64,000 bases of DNA, taken from the NCBI RefSeq assembly GCF_023053635.1, contig NC_086178.1, forward strand, positions 90,256,226 through 90,320,225, read 5' to 3'. Shown here one piece after another: positions 45,685-56,324 of this stretch. This DNA is from Elgaria multicarinata webbii (lineage: Eukaryota > Chordata > Lepidosauria > Squamata > Anguidae). The position numbers and the translations under genes are program-made. Within the stretch, counting starts at the first letter, position 1; each line of letters starts with the position of its first letter. The notes beneath the pieces were generated by a model. That model had not been told where the DNA came from and did no database searches. It worked only from the letters and a program-made list of their open reading frames with translations.

Positions 45685-46565
45685 ATGCACGCTCATAAAT
45701 ATATTCTGAAACAAATTATAGATACCAGGCCACCCTCAAATTTGCTTCATCAGTGGGAATATACTTATCCTGGCAAAATGTGCTTCTCCAACAAATGCCA
45801 CATGCTGTTTCTGCAATGCTTAACTAGGAACTGAAACGTGTTGCCCATTCCACAATATGCTGACATCAAAATGAAGTCAAACATTCATGGTCAGCATTGT
45901 AAAACTGTATGTATTGTGTATGACTCATTAGATTTGTCGGGGAATTCCACACACTTTGTTAGGAGCTTTGTGCCAATTGTAGAATTCACCACTGTAATGT
46001 AAGATCACATATTTGTGTGTACAGGCACACATGTACACTAATATAATTTGTACATATGTGCATTAATATAATTTTACAAAAACTCAGTCCCGACACACAC
46101 AGAGGATTGTGTGTTGGCATGATCTTGTGCTTCACGCATCTGATCAAGTAGGTTCTTGTCTACAAAAACTTATGCCACAGCATGTTTGGTAGTCTTCACA
46201 GTTGTTGTTGGCTGTGCCACGGGAGTTGATGGAGTGGGGGCAATGTGACATCCCCTTGCACGTTTTTGTGTGTGTGAGGGCCAACGCTACCATTAGGCCA
46301 ACTAGGCAGCCGCCTAGGGCGCAGACCTCAGAAGGGTGCAGTACTGCCCTTTAACGGTCAGAGTTTTATACAAATTAGCTGTTTTAAGGAAACAAAACAT
46401 AATAAAAGGAAAATATAATAGTTCAGAAACTCTTCTTGAACAGCTAAATCAAAGTTGGCAATCTTTTGTGGAGGGCAGAGTGCAAGTAGCTCGCCTTACC
46501 TAGGGCTCAAAATAGTCTGGCACTGGCCCTGACTGCAGTTGTGTGCGGTGTGTGTGTGTGCATCC
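45685..46565. other. Intergenic DNA, nothing recognised
   Basis: No gene or repeat family identified. Confidence 0.4.
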
Positions 46566-46569
46566 CATC

Positions 46570-46655
46570 AGAACACAGGAAGTTGCTTTAGGGTGAGTCA
46601 GTCCTTCAAGCTCAACACTGACTGGCAGCAGCTGTCCAGGGTTTCACATGGGATT
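46570..46655 (-). mobile_element. tRNA-Ala-like SINE, 3' part
   Basis: gaacacaggaagttgcttta, gagtcagtcctt and ctgactggcagcagct are the reversed SINE tail. Confidence 0.65.
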
Positions 46656-46829
46656 TTTTTACACACACACACACCACATTCTGTACATACCCATATGAGA
46701 TGGGCTCTGGACTGCAAATACTTACACCATAATAAAAAATTAGCCTTTCACATCGCATAGCACTGTGTTTTTTGTTGCAGTGGACTGAACACACAGGACC
46801 CTTCTGGAATTTGTTTAACTGAGTTTACA

Positions 46830-47159
46830 TAGGGTGACCATATGTAAAGGACGACAGGGCTCCTGTATCCTTAACAGTTGTATAGGAAAGGGAATTTCAG
46901 CAGGTGTCATTTGTATGCATACAGCACCTGGTGAAATTCCCCCTTCATTACAATAGTTAAACCTGCAGGAGCCCTGCCCTCTTTTGTATCTGATCACTCT
47001 AGCTAAAGGTAGCAGGACTCCTGCAGCTTTAACTGTTGTGATGAAGAGGGAATTTCACCAAATGCTGCATGCACACAAATGACACCTTCTGAAATTCCCT
47101 TTACTATACAACTGTTAAAGATACAGGAGGCCTGTCCTTCTTTCCATATGGTCACCCTA
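46830..47159. mobile_element. hAT MITE family A, copy A9
   Basis: The ends are tagggtgaccatatg and catatggtcacccta. The flanks agtttaca and agtttaga match at 7 of 8 if the last A is shared. It has the long form with tgcatacagcacctgg. Confidence 0.9.
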
Positions 47160-47604
47160 GTTTAGAGTAACCTCCTTGGAGCAAACTCAGCCTAGATACG
47201 GTGCCATTGATTTCAGTTGTTCAGGAATAGTTCACACAAACATTTACCACTTGGGACTATCCACAACAAATGACAATCTACACTGAAAAGGTTTGCAGAA
47301 AACCAACACCCGGCACAGGGATTTCATGTCAGCTGATATCATGGCCTTCAAGAAAAGACATTCTCTTGCTACTCTGCTTTCAGCAGAATGAGAGCGTATG
47401 GTGAAATGAATCAGCTTCCTCTGTGTTTGTCTGCCTCTCCTCCCCCTCCACACACCCCAGAGATAATTCATATCAAAAGGGGTTTTGGATCAAGCACATT
47501 GTTTAACAGAGGTGCCTTTAATAAATGTAGCCGTATTCTCCTTTTGAATGTGTGCACCCCCTTCTTCCATGGAGAATAGCAATGGTGGCTGATAAACCAC
47601 ACAA

Positions 47605-47912
47605 TGCAAAGTTAAACTATGAAATTCACTACCACAAGATGTGGTGATGGCCACCAATTTGGATGACTTTGAAAGAGTTGGACAAATTCCTGGATAAGGC
47701 TTTCAATGACTACAAGTCCTGATGGCTATATCCTACCTCCAGTATCCAGCTTATGTATACCCACTTGCTGGGGAACATGGGCAAGAGGGTGCTATTGCAT
47801 TCATGTCCTGTGGGTTTACCATGGGCAGCTCATTGGCCAGTGTGTGAGCAGAATGCTGGAGTAGATGGACCTTGGTCTGATCCAGCATGGCTCTTATGTG
47901 CTGAAAAAAAGT
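47605..47912 (+). mobile_element. CR1/L3-like LINE 3' end
   Basis: gaaattcactaccacaagatg, ggccaccaatttggatgac, ttggacaaattcctggata and tctgatccagcatggctctt form the family's 3' end. This is the sense version of 12578-12850. Confidence 0.85.
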
Positions 47913-48419
47913 CCCCTGTAAGGAGTATTGCACACCTGATGCTCGGCTCCATTGTGTAATGGCTTTTGCAGTTACCAGGCTGGGGGTGAGGGAGAGAAGT
48001 AAAGGGATTAAAGTAGGTATGACTTCTCTAGGCGGATCAATATTGAAGTGAGGCCTGTGGTGACCAAGCAAACATATGTAACCACCACCCATTTCTTGGC
48101 CTGAACAGCATGGCCCAATATGACTGGTACAACTGTTCACATCCCTAGAGACCTATATGCAAATTATCTTGGACAGCCCATTTTTAAGCAAGTATTTGCC
48201 TGTTGGGAGGTAAATTTGCACCCTAAGCCTGGCAAGTAAGGGGTTGGGCCAATAGACACTCAGTGTAGTTTGCCATTCTAAGCTCAACTAAACGAAGCCC
48301 ACTTCACTATGGGTAAACAAACACTAGTCCTTTCTGCCGAACTCACTCAGACTGTGGCATGTAGCTAAGGAGGGAGACACGGGCTTCACCACAATGTCTT
48401 CAAGGTGTTTGGAAATTGG

Positions 48420-48960
48420 GATTCAGTTCAAGGTGCCATTAAGCCTACATCTGAGCAGATGGAGGAAGATGTATACTTGCTCAACTGTAGTTGGAAACAA
48501 GAGTTACAGTGCTATTAACTTACAAAGCCCTAGATAAGGCTAAGTTACCTGAAGAATGGCTTCCTTCTAGATATACCTGCCTGAGCCCTAAAATTCTCAT
48601 AAGCCCTTCTCTGGGTACACTTGCCAAATAAGGAGAGGGCGATGGCTAAGGAGAGGGCCTTTTAGTGGTGGCACCCCAATGCAGAATGCTCTCATTGCAC
48701 TTTTTTTTGTACAGGTCGAGACCTTTTTTTATTTTCCAAAGCTTTTTAGTCCTTCAATATGTATTTTTTTTTTAAAAAAAATCTGTTTATAGATATTTGC
48801 AGTGCTGCTGGCTTTTATATTGGTTTCTGTTTTGCTTTTGTTCCATTTTAATTTTATGGTTTTTATAGATTTTACTATCATGTAGTACTTTATGGTTTAA
48901 ATTTTGTGAACCACCCAGAGATTTAGCTAATGTGTGGTATAGAATGTGATAAATGATAAA
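48420..48960 (+). mobile_element. LINE 3' end (L2/CR1 group), older copy
   Basis: ttacaaagccctagataaggc belongs to the C-terminal ORF. aggagagggccttttagtggtgg and gtgaaccacccagagattta lead to a worn tail. Confidence 0.7.
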
Positions 48961-49027
48961 TTTATCACATGAATTCTATCCAGGCAACGTTTCACTTCCC
49001 AAATGTAGAAGTAGACCATCTTATTCT

Positions 49028-49168
49028 ATGGAGTAGCCCAAAGGTGGGCAACTTGTGGCCCTCCAGATGTTACTGTACTTGGTATCATCCCTCATTATTA
49101 ACTATGCTAGCTGGGCTGACTGATGTTGCACTCCCAACAGCTGGAGGGCCATAAGTTGCCCACCATTG
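49028..49168. repeat. Family B palindromic repeat
   Basis: gtgggcaacttgtggccctcc on the left is paired with ggagggccataagttgcccacc on the right. Confidence 0.75.
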
Positions 49169-49396
49169 ACATAACACTTCCCCAGTGGTTCAGCTTGGAC
49201 ACATTTTATTCCGGACATAAATGGTCTTAATGGTCCTCTTCTCTTTAGATGGCAATATATATTCCTTCAAAGTGTGGTACACCCATCACATTTTGTTTGA
49301 GGGCCTTGGACTTCTACCTTGAAGTCCTGCTCCTCCACGATATGCTCCCCAGATGTTTTTGAACCCCTCCTCACATGCTGAATGAAAACAGAGGAC

Positions 49397-50372
49397 AGAT
49401 TCTTATTAGAAACATTTTTATTAGAAAAGTAAAAAACCAAGTTGCATAGGAAGTCTTCAAAAACTTGAACATCAAGTGTATTCCATGTGAACGGTAACCA
49501 ATGGAAGCACTACAGACTGACTGAGAGGGTTCCTGCCCCCCCATCCCAACCCCTCCCCAGCATCACCTCACACCTTCCTTAGACATACATCGGGATTCCT
49601 CCTCATCATCATCATGACAGGGCACAATCCACCTAGTGCCCTGTGCCTCCCACACTGGTCTCATTCAAACAAACGGAGTTGCGCAGTGGTGCTCAGTGGA
49701 TTAAACACTCCCCCATTCACTCAGAAGTCTTTATTTAGCTGCCCTCTTTTAGCTGCCCTCGTGTCAGTAGTGGAGCTTCTTCTCGACTATTCAGAACAAC
49801 GTTACACATTCTTGGTCCCTTTAGACCTCCCAACACTTATCAGCCACTGTCCATGCACCTCACCTCTCACCAGACATCCATTGATTACTATCTACTTTTT
49901 CCATTTATTAAAAAAGGTCAACAAGAAGAAAAAAAAAAAAAAGAGGCAACCTTCATCTACCCTTAGGGGCAGCACTGCTGCTGTTATGTCATCAGCTGTC
50001 AGGGGGAAAAATACTGCTAAATCAGTAAATAGAAAGTTGACCCACAGTCAGACAAGGATTTTAAAGCTAGCACATTGTATCCAGGCCTTCGCAGGAGTGG
50101 GCTTTTTTTTTGTCAGAGTTACTAAGAAGCAGAGTGCCGTTTTTATTTTCAAACCTTGCCTTCTGCCTCCTCTTTGGACTACTTGCCCACTATCTCTGTA
50201 CATCAAACTTCCATCTAACCTAACCTACGGCGGCCCCAGAGGGTGGCCACATCTCAAAATCAGCTTATGTTCCACAGCCCTTAAGTAACACACCTCCCCA
50301 GCTTTATTTGGTGCTGGCCACCATCTTAGAGTAAATGCTCAGTCAATCCACAAGGAAAGTAGGGTGACACTT
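49397..50372 (-). other. DDIT4: DDIT4 3' UTR
   Basis: About 975 nt separate the stop codon from the last good poly(A) signal, slightly longer than the human 3' UTR. Apart from a short A/T homopolymer near 49930 no interspersed repeat is visible, in contrast to the DNA on either side. A long plus-strand reading frame (49614-50288) crosses this UTR, but it is low-complexity and resembles no protein, so I treat it as chance. Weaker AATAAA motifs near 49730 and 49904 could give shorter transcripts. Confidence 0.75.
49417..49422 (-). terminator. DDIT4: Poly(A) signal AATAAA of DDIT4
   Basis: AATAAA on the minus strand is followed about 20 nt on by an A-rich likely cleavage point (about 49395-49405) and then by a U/GU-rich stretch. 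It is the last strong signal before repeat-containing DNA begins at about 49170. Confidence 0.65.
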
Positions 50373-51851
50373 TCAACACTCCTCTATGAGCAACTGTTCA
50401 GAGCTGTACAGCTTCTTTTTAATGACCCTGAAGCCAGTGCTGAGCTTCAGCGATTGGCTGAAGCCGGGAGAGCCGGAGCTAAAGAGTCCCTGGATCTTAG
50501 GCCAAAGGCGGGAATCCAGTCTTAGAACAAGAGTCAGCTGGAAGGTAGGCACTAAGCCTGGATCCACGGCAATCTGGCCCACGCTATGGCACCCCTTCCC
50601 TTGCTCCACGCACAGGTCGATGAGGGCCCCCCTCAAGCCGCAGGGCTCTCTATAGGCCAGGTGAAGCAGCTCCTTGCCAACTTGGGTGACCAGCTGGCTA
50701 GGCATGAGGAGCTTGGAGGAACGGTGGGAGTTGATCTTGGCTTTGTTCAGACTGACTTGGATGAGCTTCATGAGATTGGCACACAGGAGTTCATCCTCTG
50801 GATCGTTTAACAAGTCAAAGTCTGGCAAGGACACTTCATCCAGAAATTCCTGTGCATCTGCAAAGGAAAGAGAGAAGCCTGTGATTCCTCTGCACCCAAT
50901 TTAGTTGCACATGCGCGCACACACACACCCTCTCTCTCCCAAAATCAGATACTCTAAATTGATGTAAGCGATACAAGCCACTTTAGCCAATGAGCAAAGA
51001 CCATGCTATACAGTGAAGGCAGTCATTTCTCAGTTAACCTTGCTGAAGAAGACCCTCTGGAAGCAGTAGGCAAGCAGCGAAGAGAACCCAGTAGGCCTCT
51101 CCAGGAAAACTCAATTCAAAGCATTTTCGTTCCAGTATTAGCTACAACAGCACATCAGGCTGTTGTCCCCCCCCCCTCCCATCCACCCTCAGGTCTTCAT
51201 TAAAAGCAGTCGGTAGTCCAGCGCAGCACGTCTTTACATGCCAGCCCAGCAAGTTCCATAGGACTTAAAGTGAACATGTCTGGAATTGCAGCTCAAGAGC
51301 TCCTTTTCTACTTTAAAAGTTTGCAAGGGGGGGGAGGAGGAAGTAAAGTATGACCCAACTCCCACTTGCCTCTAGGCCTACACCCCCACCTTCCACATTA
51401 GCATCCTTCATTTGCATGCCTCACTTTGCCACTACCAGCAGTCTCCTAGCCGCTTCTTCCCAACCAATACACTTCTCCAAAGGCGTACAACAACCTAGGG
51501 ACCTGTCAATGTTTTTGACAGCAACTCCCATCATCCCCATCTGGGGATGATGGGAGTTGCAGTCCAAAACATTGACAGGTCCCCAGGTTGGGGGAAGGCT
51601 GTGTAAGACGACCCTGTCCCGCGTCCTCCCACCCCTCTCCCTCTCCCTCTCCCACACACACAAACACCCGTCTTACCTCCTTCGGAGCACAAGCTGCTGT
51701 CGAGGGACTCGCAATCGGAGCTCTCCAGCCTCGCAGCCCGACTGGATGCATCTTGGTAGGCGCACTTCTCCCAAGCGAAGGCAGGCGGATTCTCTCGCTG
51801 CTCCGGAATGGGAGGCAGGGAAGAGGAGAAGCTGTCCCACGAGACTGGCAT
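50373..51851 (-). CDS. DDIT4: DDIT4 (REDD1/RTP801), stress-induced inhibitor of mTORC1; two coding exons joined 51851-51677 and 50857-50373
   Basis: The joined exons encode 219 residues. The first coding exon gives 58 codons plus one base; the second completes an Asp codon and runs to TGA at 50375-50373. The protein starts [11 protein letters not shown], has the conserved serine-rich [12 protein letters not shown] at residues 42-53, SLPDFDLL at 68-75, the core motif EPCGLRGA at 129-136, the [19 protein letters not shown] stretch, and the C-terminal [15 protein letters not shown] at 205-219. It matches DDIT4 much better than its paralogue DDIT4L. In the family, this cytosolic protein is induced by hypoxia, DNA damage, glucocorticoids and amino-acid stress, and lowers mTORC1 activity through TSC1/TSC2. 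The start ATG has A at -3, and no ATG lies upstream in the predicted 5' UTR. It is shorter than human (232 aa): the variable N-terminal part is shorter, and the loop between FSS and GFSQ has 3 residues instead of 7. No frameshift or internal stop is seen. Confidence 0.96.
50858..51676 (-). other. DDIT4: DDIT4 intron 2 (819 bp)
   Basis: It is bounded by GTAAG at 51676 and by a TTTCCTTTGCAG acceptor ending at 50858. It contains a near-perfect inverted repeat at 51491-51590 (listed separately), a pyrimidine-rich CTCCCT tract near 51630-51655 and short CA runs. Nothing else in it is recognised. Confidence 0.88.
51491..51590. repeat. Near-perfect palindromic MITE-like hairpin in DDIT4 intron 2 (family B)
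   Basis: Arms 51491-51539 and 51542-51590 match at 46 of 49 positions around a 2-nt centre. The arms contain the caactcccatcatcccca motif shared with the other family-B repeats. The 3 mismatches imply a fairly recent insertion or gene-conversion upkeep. In pre-mRNA it would fold into a 49-bp stem. Confidence 0.9.
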
Positions 51852-51948
51852 CTTCGCTTTCTTTCTTTCGCCCGCGTTCAATGGGGGCACTTTTGATGCC
51901 GGGTTGAATATCAAGTCCCCGCTGGGATCAGCGCCCGGATAAACGGCT
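51677..51948 (-). other. DDIT4: DDIT4 exon 2: 3' part of the 5' UTR plus first coding segment
   Basis: The acceptor is a pyrimidine tract ending in CTGCAG, so the exon starts at 51948. There are 97 nt of UTR, then ATG at 51851-51849. The donor GGAG/GTAAGA places the exon end at 51677. The coding part of 175 nt ends in phase 1, which matches the next exon. The exon layout (non-coding exon, then a short exon with the start, then a long terminal exon) is the one known for vertebrate DDIT4. Confidence 0.9.
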
Positions 51949-52164
51949 CTGCAGAAGGAAGAGAAAAATAATCAGGAGAGCGACTCTATGTCGGGGTGAC
52001 GACGACAGCGACCGCGTTAAAAAAGGGGGGCAAGAAAATAGGAGTCCCGCAGTTCCGTGCAGTGTCAAGCCCCCTCCTCCCCCCAATAGCTCTACTGTTC
52101 CGCCCCCCTCCCCACAAAATCCTAACCGAGACGAGACACGAACAGAACAAGGGCAGATACTCAC

Positions 52165-52318
52165 CAGCTTCAGGGCGCCTGTCGAGGTAGCAGCAGGAAT
52201 AATAAGGCACCTCCGAGGTAGCAGCAGAAACGCGGCGCCGCAGCTGCCAGAGCGTCTCTCCTTCTTCTTCTCCTCCTCCACCTCCTTTCTCCCTCCCGTT
52301 GCCCTTTCGTTGGCACTG
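52165..52318 (-). other. DDIT4: DDIT4 exon 1, non-coding 5' UTR exon (start approximate)
   Basis: A strong donor (AAGCTG/GTGAGT) fixes the exon end at 52165. The 5' end is inferred at about 30 nt below a TATA-like box at 52341-52350 and may be off by ten or more bases. No ATG occurs in this exon or in the UTR part of exon 2, so translation should begin at 51851. The intron that follows (52164-51949) is 216 bp. Confidence 0.7.
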
Positions 52319-52340
52319 CGGTTCCAGCCCCCCCGTCCAG

Positions 52341-52480
52341 CCTTTAAATAGTCAGGTCAGGGGGAAGCCCCGCCCCTTCTCCGCGCTCACCCTTTCCAGC
52401 TCGCTAGCCCCGCCGCCACTTATTGGCCAAAAGCAAGAGCGGGGCTGGTCCAATCGCAAGCGAGCGCACGTTCGCAACGT
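52341..52480 (-). promoter_or_regulatory. DDIT4: DDIT4 core and proximal promoter
   Basis: Read on the minus strand, it has a TATA-like TATTTAAAGG at 52350-52341, a GC box (GGGGCGGGG) at 52368-52376, a second GC-rich box at 52407-52417 and a CCAAT box at 52422-52426. A plus-strand CCAAT is at 52450-52454. ACGTG, the core of a hypoxia response element, is at 52467-52471. The order and spacing suit a stress-inducible promoter. DDIT4 is a known HIF-1 target, but a five-base core alone is weak evidence for a working site. Confidence 0.65.
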
Positions 52481-52742
52481 TCTCTCCTGCCCGGTTACAG
52501 CAGCCTGGGACACACCCCTTTTTGTTCTGGACGGGGGCTGGAGCTGCAGTGGCGGAGAGTGGGCACGGGGTGGGCGGGGTAAGGAGGGAGGTGAGGAGAA
52601 GAAACCGAGGGGGAGCCGCCGTGGGGATAGGGGGCAGGTGGGAGGCGGGGGATGGCTACTGCACGCCGAACAATAGGCTGAGGAAAATGGGGGATGGGAA
52701 AGGGGACAGGCAGCAGCTTCACGGCGAGCGGAGGGAGCCGTT

Positions 52743-52922
52743 CTGCGGGTTGTATCCAATAGGACCTCTCGTTCATTTCAATGGGTGTGCTCCAGGACTG
52801 GCATGGGACCTAAAGTCCGCACCTCTCGTTTGTGCAGATTGCAGCCCACGTTTACTCGGCTGCAATGCGCAGAGAGTTTCAGTGGGACTTACTTCGAAGT
52901 AAATGCGTGCATAGGATTCCAG
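52743..52922. repeat. Family K short repeat (seagtaagtcccattgaa type) in DDIT4 upstream flank
   Basis: The text has tttcaatgggtgtgctcc and later agtgggacttacttcgaagtaaatgcgtgcataggattcc. This matches a widespread repeat whose consensus resembles gggacttacttctgagtaaacatgcataggatt. Related fragments occur elsewhere in the window. Confidence 0.55.
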
Positions 52923-53072
52923 AAGAAACGGAGTAGGCCCAGAAGTGCTCGGTGCTGCCGGAAGATCGATCGCAGGCGCTTTTACTTGGCAATAAAATCC
53001 CTCTTGGGATATATGTCTGCGATAAACCTCACATAAAGGTGCAACTCTCAAGGCATTGAGCGTAGCCTCTAG

Positions 53073-53196
53073 CCTTCCCCAATCTGGCACCCTCCCGATG
53101 TAATGGACTATAACTCCCATCATCCCCAACCAGCGTGGTCAATGGATTGCTGGCTAGGGGGTGGGAGTTGTAGTCCAACTCATAGGAAGGGCAACA
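53073..53196. repeat. Family B palindromic repeat upstream of DDIT4
   Basis: ggactataactcccatcatcccc and gtgggagttgtagtccaac are the arms. Confidence 0.75.
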
Positions 53197-53904
53197 TTTT
53201 AGGCAAGGCCTGCATGGTGAGCAAACATCCTTAGGATCATCAAGCTGTCATATACTCATAGGATCAAGAGTGGGGAAGGGAGGGTGCCCCAATACCCCAG
53301 TCCTGGCCCAAACACTTTCAGTAGCCGCCCACAAGCCAGATTGGGTGTAAATTAAACTCGTGGGTTTATGTACGCTTCACTGTGGATGGTAGATTGCACT
53401 GAAAATAGGGCCTTCTTTGCTTTCAATAACGTTTATTGGGACTTCTAATTACGTATTAACACAAGTACAAACTGTGTTCAATATCTGTTAAAGTACACTT
53501 CCAAAACATTGTTGAAAGTTTCCAAGCCTAAATATTAGGTCCCGATTTAAGATGAAGGTCAGCGCAATTGGAAAACGGGCTTGATCAAGCGACCTAAATT
53601 TGAACCCAGAGCTTTGCCACCTGTACATCTCCTAAAGTGGAAATTAAATGAAGGGGGCGGGGGAGAGGACCGAGCAAAGCTCTCGATCCCGTCATTTCGA
53701 ATGGATTCGTATTGTGTTGCTGCTACAAGAGCAATGTTTGCCTTGTTAGAGGATTACGTTACATTTTTTTTAAAGCGACGAAATAAATAATCTGATCATT
53801 CCCACCGCTAAAGTGATTCTCCGAGAGAGGCGGTCTGTGTTTTGGCAAAGATCCGTTTCCAAAAGGCAGCCCGTTTGGTTTGTTGCAGCAAAAGCAACAA
53901 AGAT

Positions 53905-54045
53905 TTCACCGACATTTATTCTGAGATAAATTTTTGTGGACCATAGCCGACGTCATCAGATATCACGAAAGCTTCTGCCAGAATAAGTGTGTTAGTATTT
54001 AAAGTGCCCTAAGAAACGTCGTCGTTGTTTTCTGCAACGACTCTT
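53905..54045 (+). repeat. Old amniote interspersed repeat remnant
   Basis: atcacgaaagcttctgccagaataag and gttagtatttaaagtgcc resemble a widespread amniote repeat (cacgaaagcttatgc...gttagtctttaaggtgcc). I cannot name its class. Confidence 0.45.
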
Positions 54046-54585
54046 TTGCAAGACTGTTGTTTTTGCAAAGATCAAGAACCCAAAAGAACTGGAACCTTCG
54101 GCCTCAAAAGTACTTTAATTCCGCCGATTAGCTTTGGCTCGTGTGTGGTGCACAATCAAGCGAAGCATTGAAGGGGGGGGGGGCAGAACAGATCCACCAT
54201 CTGTTTTGAAGCAGAATGAACCCCAGAACGCGGAGTTGGCAACACACATTGCGCACTGCAGGCTCACGGAGCGGATTTGCGGGTTTGACAAAAACAACAT
54301 TCACACGACCGCATTCTCATTGCGCCTGCTTTACGTCAGCCAGCTAAAGCCTGGGTGCGTGCGCGGGGCCACACTACCGATTGCCCATTGTGGGAGCTGA
54401 TAAGTGCGATGTTGTTGCAATGCCTCCGACCGAGCAGGGCCGGGGCAAACGGTGAACTCTGCACGTATCAGAGCTAATCGCTCCTGCAGAACAATCCAGC
54501 ACCAGCCAGAGAGCTCACGCGGCGGCATCCGCTAGGTCCTAGCGCCTTCCGGGTTCTTTGGCCTTTCGTGTAAATTACTGCAGGA

Positions 54586-54594
54586 ATTGCATCA
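54586..54594 (+). promoter_or_regulatory. Candidate C/EBP-ATF composite site
   Basis: ATTGCATCA has the form bound by ATF4-C/EBP dimers. It lies about 2.3 kb upstream of the DDIT4 start. DDIT4 is a known ATF4 target, but a 9-mer can occur by chance. Confidence 0.3.
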
Positions 54595-55445
54595 GGAACG
54601 AACGATAAGAGAAGAGCGGGGGAGGGGCTGGGCCAGATTTAATGAAGGAAGCAGCCGGAGGGCTTGCAAGAAAGCCGATCGTTTCATCAGAAAAAAAGGA
54701 AACTCCATAAACTAGATGGCCTTTTTAGAGGGCTTAAGGCCTGCCTGACTCACAGCCTGTGTTTCAGGAAAGGAAAGGAGGCAACAATGGGTTTCAAATT
54801 AAGACGAGACCGGTGCAGGGGCGACTTCACCTTGATTAGCGTTTACCGATGAGCCTAAACAAACATTGATTCGATCTAACAGGAGTTTAACCCTGCTTAG
54901 ACTGGCTGACTCACAGAGTGGCGTGAGCGAATTACTGAATTCCCCCAGAACTTTTCAGTCGGGCTGGATGTTCGCCAAAGCAAAACTAAAACGGGCTGGT
55001 GGCATGCGATCGCGGGAAGTGGTAGGTTTTCTGTCCCTTCACCTCTCCGCCTTTCCCCATCTGCGGATGGTGGCACGGGGGTAGGGCAACACGTCTCCCG
55101 GGCATGAGCTAAACCGCACATTCAGTGTTTATACCCGGTTTAAATCACCACAACGGGGGTAAAATGAACCTAGCCCAAACCAAGAGGGACCTGAGTCGCC
55201 CCAACCCCCCCAAATTTCAGGTCACATGAATGTATTCCTCAGGAGCACCTATTTCTGAGCTTATGGCGGTGTGCAGTCAAAAACAAAAGTATAAATCCCT
55301 TTGGTTAAAAAAGATGGTGGGGGTGATCATGGGCTTATTTTGATAACAATAGTATAATTATTACAAGGCATAATAGAGGCAAGGGGTCTTAAAAGACACC
55401 AATTCCCCTCTTCTCACCCCCTCCCCGCTACTATATTTTCTTAAT

Positions 55446-55626
55446 GACCCTGTTCAGATGACACACTAAGCCTCAGTGGTTAAGCATTTTCAGCTAAACA
55501 TTATGGCATAGCATGTCCTGTGAACCATAGTGGCTACATAACCATGCTTTAAACACGCTCACTAACCATTTACTGCAAAAGGGTTAGCAGCCCAACCATG
55601 GCTTAGCGTGTTGTCTGAACAGGCCC
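55446..55626. mobile_element. MITE family E, complete
   Basis: The ends ccctgttcagatgacacactaagcc and gcttagcgtgttgtctgaacaggcc are inverted copies. Inside, accatagtgg and the accatgctt..gctcactaaccattt blocks are also repeated. The target duplication is unclear. Confidence 0.75.
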
Positions 55627-55987
55627 AATAAGATATATATTATGAACCTTTGGGGCTTTTATCTACACCCCCATGCTGAATCTGAAATGGCAGACGTGAA
55701 TGTGTGGTGTCTGGAAAGAAAAGAAAAGAACCTGAATTAAATTGCTCCAAAAACAAGCGGGCTAGGGGGAGAATTCAAAAGGAAATTTAAAATGGAGAGG
55801 TGGTCCCCAAAATTGGTTTGTATCTGTAGAGGCTGACCTGAATTGATTTTACTCCCCCTTCAGTGGCTGTGTAGGGGCTAAAGAATAGTCACTGAAGCAG
55901 TCTGTACATGCCCAAACTATAGCCCAACATGCCTTGACAAGTCTTTGGAAAGTGGATTGAACTTATGTCAGGGTTTGACCAACACCC

Positions 55988-56284
55988 CACACCCGTGCTC
56001 CCAAATACACTCCTTCCGTCGCCAGCTGAAGACCTTTTTATTTTCTCAGTATTTTAACACCTATTAAATCTAAACTTTGCTGTTTTAATTCTATATTTTA
56101 ACCTATATCAATTTTTTGCTGTGGTTTTATCCTGGTTGTGCTTTTTATATTGTATTTTGTATTTGTGCTTTTAACCTGTTGGTTGTTTTATTATGGTTTT
56201 AATTTTTGTGAACTGCCCAGAGAGCTTCAGCTGTTGGGCGGTATAAAAATGTAATAAACAAATAAATAAAATAAAAATAAATAA
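55988..56284 (+). mobile_element. LINE 3' end (L2/CR1 group)
   Basis: tccttccgtcgccagctgaagacc to agagagcttcagctgttgggcgg with an AAATAAAT tail. It is very like 4682-4970. Confidence 0.85.
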
Positions 56285-56324
56285 GGAGAAATCCTGACCA
56301 TCTTAATTAAAATGTCTAACCATA

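Larger units (their letters stand above)
51670..52560. promoter_or_regulatory. CpG island over the DDIT4 promoter and first exons
   Basis: CpG is frequent from the first coding exon through exon 1 to about 200 bp upstream of the TATA-like box, while most of the window is CpG-poor. This fits an unmethylated germline promoter. The edges are by eye. Confidence 0.7.
53200..55440. promoter_or_regulatory. Repeat-poor, partly CpG-rich block upstream of DDIT4; candidate regulatory DNA
   Basis: Apart from one old repeat fragment near 53905-54045, I see no LINE, SINE or MITE here, which is unusual for this window. CpG dinucleotides are common at 54120-55110. An ATTGCATCA (C/EBP-ATF composite type) lies at 54586-54594. 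No coding exon is recognised. The regulatory role is inference from position and composition. Confidence 0.4.

Noticed and set aside
49614-50288. Longest open frame in the window (224 codons, plus strand)
   Set aside because: It lies antisense to the DDIT4 3' UTR, contains a poly-lysine run from an A tract and has no recognisable domain. Chance is the best explanation.
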